Part shown: positions 35,293-44,547 of the stretch, one piece after another
Layout of the letters: every line of letters starts with the position of its first letter
Position numbering within the stretch: the stretch's first letter is position 1
Source of the DNA: Acidobacteriota bacterium
GTDB lineage: Bacteria > Acidobacteriota > Vicinamibacteria > Marinacidobacterales > Marinacidobacteraceae
Assembly (NCBI GenBank): GCA_022820545.1
Contig: JAJEFG010000093.1
Span: forward strand, 1 to 64,000
DNA: 64,000 bases
Direction: 5' to 3'
Position numbers and translations under genes: made by a program
The notes under the pieces: model-generated
Told to the model about the DNA's origin: nothing
Seen by the model: only the letters and a program-made list of their open reading frames with translations
Databases searched by the model: none

Positions 35293-38004
35293 ATGTTACA
35301 TAACTCCTTCGGGTCCCTGGTAAAACACCGCACCCCGGGCGGAGACGTGCACGTTTACGCCCTCGAAGCGGTGGAGCGGGAAGGACTCGGGTCCATCGCC
35401 CGGCTACCGTTCTCGATTCGGGTGCTTCTCGAGTCGTTGCTCCGCGGGGTGGACGGACGGACGGTCCGCGAAGAGGACGTGGCCGCCCTCGCGGCCTGGA
35501 ACGCCGCCGCGCCGGCCCGGCGCGAGGTTCCGTTCCGCCCGGCGCGCGTCATCCTGCAGGACTTCACCGGCGTTCCCGCGCTCGTGGACCTCGCCGCCAT
35601 GCGGTCCGCGCTGGCCCGGATGGGGGGCGACCCCTCGCGGATCAATCCGAAGGCGCCGGTGGATCTCGTCATCGACCACTCGGTGGTGGTCGATTCCTTC
35701 GGCACCCCGATGGCGGCCCGCGAGAACGCGGCGATCGAGTTCGAACGGAACCAGGAGCGCTACCGGTTCCTGCGCTGGGGAGCAGAGGCGTTCTCGCGCT
35801 TCCGGGTCGTTCCCCCCGCCACCGGCATCGTCCACCAGGTGAACCTCGAACTCCTGGCCCAGGTGGTCATGGAGGACGGCGAGGGCGACGAGCGGGTGCT
35901 GCTGCCGGACACCCTGGTGGGGACCGATTCCCACACCACCATGATCAACGGCCTCGGCGTCCTGGGTTGGGGCGTCGGCGGCATCGAGGCCGAGGCGGCC
36001 ATGCTCGGCCAGCCCTGCTACCTCATCACGCCGAAGGTGGTCGGTTTCCGCCTGAGCGGCGCCCTGCAGGAGGGAGTCACCGCGACCGACCTCGTGCTCA
36101 CCATCACCGAGCGGCTGCGCGCCCACGGCGTGGTGGAGAGCTTCGTGGAGTTCTTCGGCGAAGGGCTTTCGGAGATCTCGCTTTCCGACCGCGCCACGGT
36201 GGCCAACATGGCGCCCGAATACGGCGCCACGATGGGTTTCTTTCCGGTGGACGCCGAGACCCTCTCCTATCTCCGCCGCACCGGCCGGAGCGACGAGGAT
36301 GTGGACCGGGTCGAGGTGTACACCAAGCGCCAGGGCCTGTTCCGGACCGACGAGACCCCGGACCCGGAATACACCGACGTGCTCGAGCTCGACCTGGGAA
36401 CGGTGGAGCCGAGCCTCGCGGGCCCGAAGCGGCCGCAGGACCGGGTGGCGCTCTCCGACATGCAGCGCGCCTTCCGCTGGTCCCTGACCGCGCCGGTGGC
36501 GGAGCGGGGTTTCGCCCTCGAGTCCGAGCAGCTCGCGCGGACGGCAAGCGCCGGGAACGGCCGGAACCTGGGCCACGGCGCCGTAGTGATCGCGGCGATC
36601 ACTTCCTGCACGAACACCTCGAACCCGGGCGTGATGCTCGCCGCCGGGCTGCTGGCGCAGCGGGCGGTGAAGCTGGGGCTCACCACCCCGGATCACGTCA
36701 AGACCTCGCTCGCGCCGGGTTCGAAGGCGGTCACGGAGTACCTGCGGGACGCGGGCCTGTTGGGCCCCCTCGCCGATCTCGGTTTCCACCTGGTGGGCTA
36801 CGGGTGCACGACCTGCATCGGGAACAGCGGGCCGCTGCCGGAGAGGGTGGAGCGGGCCATCGAGAGCGCCGACCTGGTGGCGGCTTCGGTCCTTTCCGGG
36901 AACCGCAACTTCGAGGGCCGCGTGCACCCGAGCGTGCGCGCCAACTACCTGGCGTCTCCACCGCTGGTCGTCGCCTACGCGCTCGCCGGTACCGTGGACA
37001 TCGATCTGGAGGAGGAACCGCTCGGAACCGGCGCCGACGGCAATCCGGTGTTCCTGCGCGATGTCTGGCCGAGCAGCGAGGACGTCCGGGACGCTCTCGA
37101 CCGGGCGCTCCGCCCGGAGACCTTCCGCCGGATGTACGGCAACGTCTGGGACGGAAACCCCACCTGGAACGAGATCCCGGTGGACGCCTCCGAGATCTAC
37201 CCCTGGGACGAAAGCTCCACCTACATCCAGGAGCCGCCGTTCTTCTCCGGAATGACCGCCGAGCCGGCGCTCCCGGCCGATATCCGGGGAGCGCGGGTGC
37301 TCGTCCGCTGCGGCGATTCGGTCACCACCGACCACATCTCGCCCGCCGGCACCATCGCCTTCGATTCGCCGGCCGGCAACTGGCTTCGGGAGCGCGGGAT
37401 CGAACGCCGCGACTTCAACTCCTACGGCTCGCGCCGCGGCAACGACCGGATCATGCTCCGCGGCACCTTCGCGAACATCCGGTTCCGGAACCAGCTCGCG
37501 GGCGGCGCCGAGGGCGGATTCACGGTCCACCACCCGTCGGGCGAGCAGACCACCATCTTCGAGGCCGCGCGGCGCTATCGCGAGGAGGGCACCCCGCTCG
37601 TGATCCTCGCCGGCAAGGAGTACGGGACCGGCTCCTCCCGCGACTGGGCCGCCAAGGGAACGCTGCTCCTGGGCGTCAAGGCGGTGATCGCCGAGAGCTT
37701 CGAGCGCATCCACCGCAGCAACCTGGTCGGCATGGGCGTCCTGCCGCTCGAGTTCCCGGCGGGAGAAAATGCGGAATCCCTCGGTCTGATCGGCGACGAG
37801 CTCCTCGACATCGAGGGCGTGAGCAACGGTCTCGCACCCGGCGTCCGGGTCACGGTGACCGCAAGGCGGAACGGGAAGTCGCGCTCGTTCGAGGCGCGCT
37901 GCCGCCTCGACTCGGCGGTGGAAGTGGACTACTACCGGAACGGCGGCATCCTGCAGACGGTGATGCGCGACCTGGCCCGGGAAGAAGAGCCGGCCACCGC
38001 CTGA
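35293..38004 (+). CDS. acnA: Aconitate hydratase A
   Basis: 903 residues, the usual AcnA length. Aconitase interconverts citrate and isocitrate in the TCA cycle using a 4Fe-4S cluster. The cluster cysteines are seen in [11 protein letters not shown] and [12 protein letters not shown]; the swivel domain shows [16 protein letters not shown]. AcnA-type proteins can also regulate mRNA when they lose the cluster. A small hairpin (GCGCCC/GGGCGC, 38018-38032) lies just after the stop. Confidence 0.95.
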   Translation: MLHNSFGSLVKHRTPGGDVHVYALEAVEREGLGSIARLPFSIRVLLESLLRGVDGRTVREEDVAALAAWNAAAPARREVPFRPARVILQDFTGVPALVDLAAMRSALARMGGDPSRINPKAPVDLVIDHSVVVDSFGTPMAARENAAIEFERNQERYRFLRWGAEAFSRFRVVPPATGIVHQVNLELLAQVVMEDGEGDERVLLPDTLVGTDSHTTMINGLGVLGWGVGGIEAEAAMLGQPCYLITPKVVGFRLSGALQEGVTATDLVLTITERLRAHGVVESFVEFFGEGLSEISLSDRATVANMAPEYGATMGFFPVDAETLSYLRRTGRSDEDVDRVEVYTKRQGLFRTDETPDPEYTDVLELDLGTVEPSLAGPKRPQDRVALSDMQRAFRWSLTAPVAERGFALESEQLARTASAGNGRNLGHGAVVIAAITSCTNTSNPGVMLAAGLLAQRAVKLGLTTPDHVKTSLAPGSKAVTEYLRDAGLLGPLADLGFHLVGYGCTTCIGNSGPLPERVERAIESADLVAASVLSGNRNFEGRVHPSVRANYLASPPLVVAYALAGTVDIDLEEEPLGTGADGNPVFLRDVWPSSEDVRDALDRALRPETFRRMYGNVWDGNPTWNEIPVDASEIYPWDESSTYIQEPPFFSGMTAEPALPADIRGARVLVRCGDSVTTDHISPAGTIAFDSPAGNWLRERGIERRDFNSYGSRRGNDRIMLRGTFANIRFRNQLAGGAEGGFTVHHPSGEQTTIFEAARRYREEGTPLVILAGKEYGTGSSRDWAAKGTLLLGVKAVIAESFERIHRSNLVGMGVLPLEFPAGENAESLGLIGDELLDIEGVSNGLAPGVRVTVTARRNGKSRSFEARCRLDSAVEVDYYRNGGILQTVMRDLAREEEPATA

Positions 38005-38037
38005 GCCGCCCCAAACGGCGCCCCCCGGGCGCTTGCG

Positions 38038-38055
38038 CAGTCCGCCTACGGACTG
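38038..38055. repeat. Perfect 7-bp hairpin
   Basis: CAGTCCG-CCTA-CGGACTG, a perfect inverted repeat with a 4-nt loop between acnA and the VapB gene. It resembles the second palindrome of copy L (GTCCGCCGCAGGCGGAC). Confidence 0.6.
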
Positions 38056-38108
38056 AGAAAGGGATCCATCACCCGGACCCCACCGTAGTCCTGGCCGCTC
38101 GTGTCCAC
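38046..38108 (-). pseudogene. Probable remnant of a PIN-domain VapC toxin
   Basis: Immediately downstream of the VapB-type gene there is a 20-codon reading frame with V-D-T-S, which resembles the start of a PIN toxin (the catalytic DTN), joined to GQDYGGVRVMDPFL, which resembles the usual PIN C-terminus (GGVxVVNPF). The whole middle of the toxin (about 100 residues) is missing, which looks like an internal deletion. This is inferred from short motifs only. Confidence 0.4.
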
Positions 38109-38115
38109 GACACCT

Positions 38116-38343
38116 TCAGCGCGCGAGGAGATCGTCACGCGTCCAACTGCGGGAGCCGATCCTGGCAGCGGAATGCGCGCTCAGTTCGCGGATGCGCTTG
38201 CGCGCTCGGCGCGTCCGGTCCTCCTGAGTCGCGATTCCTTCCAGAAACTCGCGCACGAGGGAGTCAACCGAAGACCCACGCGCGGCAGCATAGCTCCGCA
38301 CGGCCCGTAGGACCGTTTCTTCCACGCTCACGGTGATACTCAT
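38116..38343 (-). CDS. VapB-like antitoxin
   Basis: 75 residues. The N-terminus SITVSVEETVLRAVRSYAA is ribbon-helix-helix-like and the C-terminus ARIGSRSWTRDDLLAR resembles the toxin-binding tail of VapB proteins. The partner toxin should follow at once downstream, but only a remnant is present, so it may be an orphan. The ATG at 38343 is chosen; the TTG just before adds one residue. Confidence 0.7.
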   Translation of the reverse strand: MSITVSVEETVLRAVRSYAAARGSSVDSLVREFLEGIATQEDRTRRARKRIRELSAHSAARIGSRSWTRDDLLAR

Positions 38344-38376
38344 CAAGACAGGATACGTATCCCGGTGTTCGTCCGC

Positions 38377-39357
38377 TCAGCGCGCCGAGGTGGGGGTCTC
38401 GCCGGCGAGGATGCGCCGGAAGACGCCCATCTCGATGTTGCCCCCGGAGACCACGCAGACGATCCGGCGCGCGCGGTCCTCTTCACCCGGCCGCCGCGGT
38501 ACCCGGCCGGCGATGGCCACCGCCACCGGGCTGGCGCCGGCGCCCTCGGCCACGATCCGGCTCCGGCCGGCCAGGATTCGCACGGCCTCGGCGATCTCGT
38601 CGGGTGAGGCCAACAGCGGTTCCTCCAGGAACTCCTGAACGAGCGGCCACATCGGGTCCAGCACCGTATTTCCGCCGATCCCGTCCACGAAGCTGGGCTC
38701 GGTGTCGATCCACTGGGGCGATCCGTGCCGCACCGCGGCCGCGACCTTTGCCGACGTGGTGACCTCGACCGGGTGGACCCGCGCGCTGGAGCCCTTCAGA
38801 CGGAGAGCGTTCGAAATCCCGCAACTCAGGCCGCCGCCCCCGAAGGGAACCAGCACCGCGTCCACGTCAGGCAGGTCCTCGAAGATCTCCAGCCCTGCCG
38901 TGGCGTTGCCCACCATCACCTCCCTTTCCTCGACCGGGTGGACGAAGCGGGCGTCGAGCCCCGGATGGGTGTGGGTCACGATCGCCTTCCACCACTCCGG
39001 GAAGGGTTGGACCACGATCTCCGCCCCGAGCGCGGCGATGGATTCGCGCTTGTTCTCCGGCGACGTGTCGGGCACCACCACCGTGCAGGGAACGCCCCGT
39101 TCCCGGGCCATGAAGGCGGCCGCCTGGGCCCAGTTCCCGGCGCTCGCGGTCATCACTCCGCCCGATAGTTCCGCGTCGCTGAGCGAACCGAAGAGATTGG
39201 CGGCGGCGCGGATCTTGAAGCAGGCGAAGGGCTGGAGGTTCTCGAGCTTCAGCCAGACCTCGTCGGGACCCTCCGCCGGCAGTCTCACCAGCGGAGTCCG
39301 GACCGCGTAGGGCGCGATCCGGGCGCGCGCCGCCTCGATCTCGGTGAGCGGGATCAT
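38377..39357 (-). CDS. PLP-dependent threonine/serine dehydratase-like enzyme
   Basis: 326 residues, fold type II PLP enzyme. The Schiff-base lysine is K48 in ACFKIRAA (most relatives have SFKxRGA). The phosphate-binding glycine loop is FGGGGLSCG. Family members deaminate threonine or serine or racemise serine, so the substrate is not fixed. ATG start. It begins 12 bp after coaX on the same strand. Confidence 0.85.
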   Translation of the reverse strand: MIPLTEIEAARARIAPYAVRTPLVRLPAEGPDEVWLKLENLQPFACFKIRAAANLFGSLSDAELSGGVMTASAGNWAQAAAFMARERGVPCTVVVPDTSPENKRESIAALGAEIVVQPFPEWWKAIVTHTHPGLDARFVHPVEEREVMVGNATAGLEIFEDLPDVDAVLVPFGGGGLSCGISNALRLKGSSARVHPVEVTTSAKVAAAVRHGSPQWIDTEPSFVDGIGGNTVLDPMWPLVQEFLEEPLLASPDEIAEAVRILAGRSRIVAEGAGASPVAVAIAGRVPRRPGEEDRARRIVCVVSGGNIEMGVFRRILAGETPTSAR

Positions 39358-39369
39358 GGGCGCGGGAGT

Positions 39370-40146
39370 CTATGCGCGAGACGCGGCGCCCCGGGAAACC
39401 ACGATCCGGATGCCCTCCAGCGTCAAACGCTCGTCCACGCGATCCACCACGCCGGTCCAGTCCGCCACCTGCTGCGCGAGGCCGCCGGTCGCGATGACCG
39501 TGTAGTTCCCACCGAGTTCCTCCTTGAGCAATCGGACCATCTCGCGCACCATGCCGGTCCAGCCGTGGACCAGGCCGGACTGCATGGCGGCGACGGTGTG
39601 CGTCCCGACGACCCGCTTCGGTGGCCGAAGTTCCACCTTCGGGAGCCGGGCCGTCCGGCGGACGAGCGCCTCGGCGGAGATTCCGAGCCCGGGGGCGATC
39701 GCGCCGCCCCGGTACTCCCCTTCCCGGGAGATCACATCGAACGTCAGCGCCGTGCCGGCATCCAGGACGATGGCGTCCACTCCGTAGAGGTGATGGACCG
39801 CCACGGTGTTGGCGATGCGGTCGGGGCCGGTCTCCTCGGGAGTATCCACGGCGAGGCGGATCCCGCGGGCGGTCTTGTGGTTCAGAACGAACAGAGGGCT
39901 CCCGAAGTGGCGCTCCGCAAGATTCCGCAGGATCTCGGTCGCCGAGGGGACCACGCTCGCCGCTGCCAGGCCGTCAATCTCCTGCCGCGAGACGCCGGCC
40001 CCGGCGAGCAGGCTGTCCACCAGCGCCGCCGTTTCGTCCGCCAGGCGTTCGGCCTGGGTGGAGATCCGCCAGTCCCGGACCCAGGAGTCGCCGTCGTGCA
40101 GGCCGATGGCGGTCTTGGTGTTGCCGACGTCGAAGACGAGGAGCAT
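39370..40146 (-). CDS. coaX: Type III pantothenate kinase
   Basis: 258 residues from the ATG at 40146. CoaX phosphorylates pantothenate, the first step of coenzyme A synthesis. N-terminal VFDVGNTKTAIG and DAGTALTFDVI are the ASKHA-fold phosphate motifs and GPDRIAN is typical. An upstream in-frame extension overlaps the neighbouring transporter and is not used. It is the middle gene of a probable operon. Confidence 0.92.
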   Translation of the reverse strand: MLLVFDVGNTKTAIGLHDGDSWVRDWRISTQAERLADETAALVDSLLAGAGVSRQEIDGLAAASVVPSATEILRNLAERHFGSPLFVLNHKTARGIRLAVDTPEETGPDRIANTVAVHHLYGVDAIVLDAGTALTFDVISREGEYRGGAIAPGLGISAEALVRRTARLPKVELRPPKRVVGTHTVAAMQSGLVHGWTGMVREMVRLLKEELGGNYTVIATGGLAQQVADWTGVVDRVDERLTLEGIRIVVSRGAASRA

Positions 40147-40159
40147 TGGCCCCGGAATC

Positions 40160-41140
40160 CTACGGGACCGAATCCGCCGGTGGCCCCTCCGTGTCGGACC
40201 TCCCCGCCGCGTCGCGGGTGGCGGTGACGCGCCAGACCCCGGCGAGAACGCTGCCGATGAGTGAATGGAACAGACTCGAGATGGCGCTCGGAACCGCGAC
40301 CAGCGGGCTCGTGAAGTTCTGCTGGGCGAGCACCGTCCCGAGCCCGGAGTTCTGCATGCCGACCTCAATGGAGACGGTTCGCGCGGTCGGGACGCGGGGC
40401 GAAACGAGCCGGGTAAGGGCGTAGCCAAAGAAGAAGCCCCCGGCGTGGAGCGCGAACACGGCAACGACCAGCAGGTCGCCCGATTCGAGGATGATCGCCC
40501 GGCTCGAACCGATGATCGATGCGACGATCAGGGTGATCAGCACCACGGACGTGAACGGGCCGTAGGGAAGGACCGCGCGGGTGAGTCCCGAGGCATACCG
40601 CCTCAGGACGAGGCCGGCCGCGACCGGCAGGATGACGACCTGCACGGTGCTGAGCAGGAGGCCGGCCGCCGGTACGTCGATGCGGCTGCTCGCCAGCATC
40701 GCGGTCAGCGCCGGCGTCAGCAACACGGAAAAGCCGGTCGACACCGCGGTCATCGACACGGAGAGCGGGACGTCGGCCAGGGCCAGATAGGAGATCACGT
40801 TCGAAGCCACCCCGCCGGGGCAGCAGGAGACCAGGATGAGTCCCACCGCGAACTCCCGCGGCAGATCGAGCGCCCAGGCCACCGTCCAGCCCATCAGGGG
40901 CATCACCACGTACTGGAGCACCACACCCAGCCCGATGGGCGCCGGCCGCCGCAGGACGCGCCGGAAGTCGTCCACCTCGAGGGTCAGCCCCATGCCCAGC
41001 ATGATGAGGCCGAGGCCGACGGTGATCAGGCCGCCGCTGAACCAGGTGAAGAACTCCGGCCGCCAGAGCGCGAGGAGGCTGGCCAACAGCGCCCAGACCG
41101 GAAACGCGAACGTCCCGATCCGCAGGGCCTGGTGAAGCAT
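40160..41140 (-). CDS. Bile acid:sodium symporter (BASS) family transporter
   Basis: 326 residues with about nine or ten membrane segments. GMGLTLEVDDFRR, SCCPGGVASNV and the later EVGMQNSGLGTVLA are BASS signatures. Substrates in the family include bile acids, pyruvate and ketopantoate. Sitting 13 bp upstream of coaX, it could import a precursor of pantothenate, but this is a context-based guess. Confidence 0.88.
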   Translation of the reverse strand: MLHQALRIGTFAFPVWALLASLLALWRPEFFTWFSGGLITVGLGLIMLGMGLTLEVDDFRRVLRRPAPIGLGVVLQYVVMPLMGWTVAWALDLPREFAVGLILVSCCPGGVASNVISYLALADVPLSVSMTAVSTGFSVLLTPALTAMLASSRIDVPAAGLLLSTVQVVILPVAAGLVLRRYASGLTRAVLPYGPFTSVVLITLIVASIIGSSRAIILESGDLLVVAVFALHAGGFFFGYALTRLVSPRVPTARTVSIEVGMQNSGLGTVLAQQNFTSPLVAVPSAISSLFHSLIGSVLAGVWRVTATRDAAGRSDTEGPPADSVP

Positions 41141-41253
41141 CGCGGGAGCTTAGTGGGGCTCCGCGGACCGGCCGGGATAATGTGCTGGCTCCGGGCCGCG
41201 CCCTGCGATCCACCTCCGGACACGAAGCCCGGGGCCCAAGGAGCGACGAAGCG

Positions 41254-41619
41254 ATGAACCCGTCCGCGACCCCGCCCCGGACCATCGCCGACTACCTCGC
41301 GAGCCTGGATCCGGCAAGCCGGGCCGCGCTGGAGCAGGTCCGCCACGCAGTCCAGGCGGCGGCCCCCGAGGCGGAGGAGTGCATCAGCTACGGGATGCCC
41401 GCGTTCCGCCTCAACGGCAAGCTCATCGCCGGATTCCGAGCGGCCGCCAAACACTGCTCGTTTCATCCCATGAGCGGACACACGGTCGGCACGCTGGGGG
41501 CCGAGCTGGACGGGTACGACACCAGCAAGGGAACGGTTCGGTTCTCCCCGCGCACCGGACTGCCGTCCGCGCTCGTGCGGCGCCTCGTCAACGCGAGGAT
41601 CGCGGAACTCCCGGACTAG
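41254..41619 (+). CDS. DUF1801 (YdhG-like) protein
   Basis: 121 residues from the ATG at 41254, which is preceded by AAGGAG. DUF1801 markers are DYLASLDPASRAALEQVR, AEECISYGMPAFRLNGK and the GTVRFSPRTGLP strand. The family is iron-chaperone-like; the exact role is unknown. A longer in-frame reading to 41182 runs into the intergenic region. Confidence 0.88.
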   Translation: MNPSATPPRTIADYLASLDPASRAALEQVRHAVQAAAPEAEECISYGMPAFRLNGKLIAGFRAAAKHCSFHPMSGHTVGTLGAELDGYDTSKGTVRFSPRTGLPSALVRRLVNARIAELPD

Positions 41620-41653
41620 CGCCGCCCGCTGGCGGGACCGGCCGGAAAGAGTG

Positions 41654-42077
41654 ATGACGAACCGCGACGAACTGGAGCAACACCTGGCCGCATGGCGCGC
41701 CCACAACCGGCAGACCGATGCGGTCCCCGGGGCTGACCTCGACGCGCGAGAGCGGACTCTGTCAACGGAATTCGCCGCGCTGCGCGAGGCCGGGCTCGCT
41801 CCCGACGAAGCGTTCCTCGTGGCCCTGAAACGGGTCGGGGAACATGATGCGTCAACGCGCGAGTTCGCTCGCCGGCTCCAACCGGACGGCGGCGCTCGGC
41901 CTGAACCTGGTCCTGCTCGCCAACCTGGCGGGGTCGGCCTGGCTCTATCTGCGCTTTCTGCGCGGGCGGGGACCGTTCGCCGCGCTCGAACGCTGGCAGA
42001 CCGGCTTCCTTCCGGTGTACGCCGGCTGGGCCGCGGTGGTCGCCGCCCTCTTCCCCCCGGTGTTCGGCTACCAGTAA
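41654..42077 (+). pseudogene. Frameshifted permease-prefix/membrane protein
   Basis: One reading frame (41654 to about 41880) encodes a segment like the N-terminal prefix domain of ABC permeases (ELEQHLAAWRAHNRQ, APDEAFLVALKRVGEHD). Another frame from about 41865 encodes a small membrane part (TAALGLNLVLLANLAGSAW to PVFGYQ, ending 42077). GC-rich third positions switch from one frame to the other in the region 41865-41880, which fits a one-base frameshift in a single gene of about 140 codons. Two overlapping genes (the second from the ATG at 41844) are the alternative. Confidence 0.5.
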
Positions 42078-42098
42078 CCGCCCTCGGCCGGCAGCCGG

Positions 42099-43058
42099 TC
42101 AGAACCGGAGCTTCAGGAAGACGTTGAGCGCCGCGTAGGCGACGCTCTCCTCGGTCCGGATCCGGAACGTCACCGGTTCGCTGCCGTCGAGGCGCAGCTG
42201 CGAGGCATGGCTGCGCAGGCGCTCCCACTCGGTCTCGTCCTCGAAGGCGTCCGAACGGACGTAGCGCGCCTGGAGTCCCAGCGAGGCGTTGTCGTTGACC
42301 TCCCAATCCACGCCGGCGAGGGCCTGGAACGCCGTGAGGCGGTCGCTCAGTTCTCCCTGCTTGCTGGTGGTCGTCGCGGCGAGGTTCCTCCGGATCTCAT
42401 CCTCGTTGGGCAGACCCGCCGCGGTGGCGATCTTCGCCGGGTCCGCGTTACGCACCCACAGGTCCCCGTAGTCCAGCTCCGTCCACGAGACTCCCACCCC
42501 CAACCCGGCGAAGGGGGTCAGCGCGCCGGCCGCCGGCAGGTCGACGATGAGGTTCAGGAAGACGTTGCGGGAGGACACGCTGCCGATCCGGTCCTCGGCG
42601 CGCACGATCTCACCGTCCAGCTTGCCCGCGGTGTCTCCGGTAGCGCTCGCCACCGGCGAGGTCTGGTCGTATTCCGACTCCCGGTGGAAGGTCTCGACCT
42701 CCATCCGGAACCAGTCCGAGACCCGGTGGCCGACCGCGAGACCGGCGAGAGTGCCGTAGGCCGAATCGAAGGCCGTCTGCCAGCCCGCGGACGAGCCGCG
42801 GCCCGGATCGGTGCAGCCCGGGATCTCGGCGTAGCGCGGGTTGATGAACTCGTCGCACCGGCTCGCCCGGTCGTTGCTCTTCCCGTGGAGGACGACACCA
42901 CTCGCGAGGTTGGCCCCGAGACCCGCGCGCAGGTAGAAGCCGGAGCGCTCCTCCTCGGCGAGCGCACCGGGCGCGCCAGCGAGCAGGAACACGGTCCCGG
43001 CGGCCGCCCATCGCGTCAGGGACAGGCTCCGTGGGGCGGGAACACACCGGCGGTTCAT
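42099..43058 (-). CDS. Outer-membrane beta-barrel protein
   Basis: 319 residues with a signal peptide (about residues 1-35, cut near GALA). The mature part shows alternating beta strands (GFYLRAGLGANLASGV, RNVFLNLIVDLPAA, YAALNVFLKLRF with C-terminal Phe) and is probably a porin-like or OmpA-like barrel. Two cysteines (about residues 68 and 81) may form a loop disulfide. The ATG overlaps the mqnD stop as ATGA. Confidence 0.75.
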   Translation of the reverse strand: MNRRCVPAPRSLSLTRWAAAGTVFLLAGAPGALAEEERSGFYLRAGLGANLASGVVLHGKSNDRASRCDEFINPRYAEIPGCTDPGRGSSAGWQTAFDSAYGTLAGLAVGHRVSDWFRMEVETFHRESEYDQTSPVASATGDTAGKLDGEIVRAEDRIGSVSSRNVFLNLIVDLPAAGALTPFAGLGVGVSWTELDYGDLWVRNADPAKIATAAGLPNEDEIRRNLAATTTSKQGELSDRLTAFQALAGVDWEVNDNASLGLQARYVRSDAFEDETEWERLRSHASQLRLDGSEPVTFRIRTEESVAYAALNVFLKLRF

Positions 43059-43894
43059 CGGATCAGCTCGAAATCCGGGGCTTCACCGACCACTCCGGCG
43101 CGCTCGGCCATCGAGAAGAGCGCCCGGAGCGCGGCCTCCCCGGAGTCGCCCATGTCGCGAGTGAGCGCCGAGACGTACATCTTCACGAACTTCCGCCCCA
43201 GCTCGCGCTCGAGTCCGCGGCCGAAGAGGAGCGCGTAGTCGAGGGCCTCGTCCTCGTTGGCGTAGGCCCAGTCGATGCTCGCCCGCATCGCGCGGTTGAC
43301 TTCGACCGCCAGGTCCCGGCCGAGGTCACGGCGCACCACGTCGAGTCCGAGCGGCAGCGGCAGCCCGTGCTCCTCCTCGAAGCGGATCCCGAAGTCCGAA
43401 AGCAGATGGAACCCGCGCGTCTCGTAGGTGAGTTGTCCCTCGTGGATGACGACGCCGGCTTCGGCGCGGCCCGCTTCGACCGTCTCGAAGATCTGGTCGA
43501 AGGGCACGACCACCGGCTCGAACTCCCCGATGTAGCAGCGGGCCAGCAGCGCCGCGGTCGTCCGCGGACCGGGGATCGCCACCCGGCGGCCCTCGAGGTC
43601 CTCGAGCTTCCCCGGCTCGCGGCTCACCACCACCGGGCCGTACCCCTCCCCCATGCTGGCCCCGGTCGCCATGATCCAGTAGCGGTCCGCGACCGAGAGG
43701 TAGGCGTGCGCGGAGATCGCGGTGATCGGCAGTTCGCCGGCGAGCGCCCGGTCGTTCAGGCTTTCGATGTCCTCGAGGACATGCTCGACCTGGTAGTCAC
43801 GGATGCGCACGGCGCCCTTCGCGAGGGCGCAGAACATGAAGGCGTCGTCGGGGTCGGGGCTGTGCCCGACCCGCAGGATCGGAGGAGGGGTCAC
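43055..43894 (-). CDS. mqnD: 1,4-dihydroxy-6-naphthoate synthase (MqnD family)
   Basis: 279 residues from the GTG at 43894, which has AAAGGAA upstream. It shares the N-terminal HSPDPDDAFMFCAL motif and periplasmic-binding-protein-like fold of MqnD/MqnA. These act in the futalosine route to menaquinone. MqnA is the close alternative. No other menaquinone gene is seen here. The upstream gene is a uridine-kinase-like gene 20 bp away. Confidence 0.8.
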   Translation of the reverse strand: MTPPPILRVGHSPDPDDAFMFCALAKGAVRIRDYQVEHVLEDIESLNDRALAGELPITAISAHAYLSVADRYWIMATGASMGEGYGPVVVSREPGKLEDLEGRRVAIPGPRTTAALLARCYIGEFEPVVVPFDQIFETVEAGRAEAGVVIHEGQLTYETRGFHLLSDFGIRFEEEHGLPLPLGLDVVRRDLGRDLAVEVNRAMRASIDWAYANEDEALDYALLFGRGLERELGRKFVKMYVSALTRDMGDSGEAALRALFSMAERAGVVGEAPDFELIR

Positions 43895-43914
43895 GGATTG
43901 GTTCCTTTCGTTGG

Positions 43915-44547
43915 TCAGGGAGGGCCGGAAGTATCCCCCTTCAGGCAAGCCGCAGCCCGGTCAATGCACTCATCGTCCCAGCCCGCCGGGAAGATCAGAT
44001 CGGCGGCGTCCCCGGCGCCGCCGAGGTAGCGCCGCTGCGCCGGGATCACCATCTTCTCGAAGCGTTCCCGGACCTCGGCCGGCGTATAGGCGCGCTCCGC
44101 GCCATCCCTCGCGATGCGCCGGCGGAGAAGCACCTCGAGGTCGCCCTCCAGCAGGATGCGGAGATTCGCCGCCGCCCGGACCCGCGCATCCCAGAAGGCG
44201 AACACCCCCTCCGCGATGACCAGCCTCGTTGGACCGAGGGCGCCCGTTACCCGGCGCGCGCCCGTCGAGAAGTCGTAGTCCAGATCGGGGACGGATGCAC
44301 CGGCGCGGAGCGCTCCGAGATGGTCGGCGAACAGGTCGAGGTCGTAGGACTCCGGCTCGTCGTAGTTGACGTCCGTGCGTTCGGTGCGCGACAGGTGGGA
44401 GGTGTCCCGGTAGTAGTCGTCCTGCGACAGCACGACCGCCTGCCAGGCGGGAACCCGCGCCGCCAGCGCCCGGGCGAAACGGGTCTTCCCGGTGCACGTC
44501 CACCCGGAGACGGCCACCACGCGGACGGTGTCGGGAGGAGCGATCAG
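43915..44547 (-). CDS. Uridine kinase-like P-loop kinase, apparent CTG start
   Basis: About 210 residues. VVAVSGWTCTGKT is the P-loop, QDDYYRDTSHL the acceptor-site motif and EGVFAF the later strand; the overall length matches Udk (about 213). No ATG, GTG or TTG exists in frame before the P-loop strand except GTG codons at 44517 and 44520. CTG at 44547 overlaps the gatB stop as CTGA, is preceded by GGGAG and gives a natural IAPPDTVRVVAVSG N-terminus, so I prefer it. Substrate could be uridine/cytidine or another nucleoside. Confidence 0.75.
   Translation of the reverse strand: MIAPPDTVRVVAVSGWTCTGKTRFARALAARVPAWQAVVLSQDDYYRDTSHLSRTERTDVNYDEPESYDLDLFADHLGALRAGASVPDLDYDFSTGARRVTGALGPTRLVIAEGVFAFWDARVRAAANLRILLEGDLEVLLRRRIARDGAERAYTPAEVRERFEKMVIPAQRRYLGGAGDAADLIFPAGWDDECIDRAAACLKGDTSGPP

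Noticed and set aside
35404-37713. Long minus-strand open frame opposite acnA
   Set aside because: The plus strand encodes a full aconitase with all motifs, so the antisense frame is a shadow.
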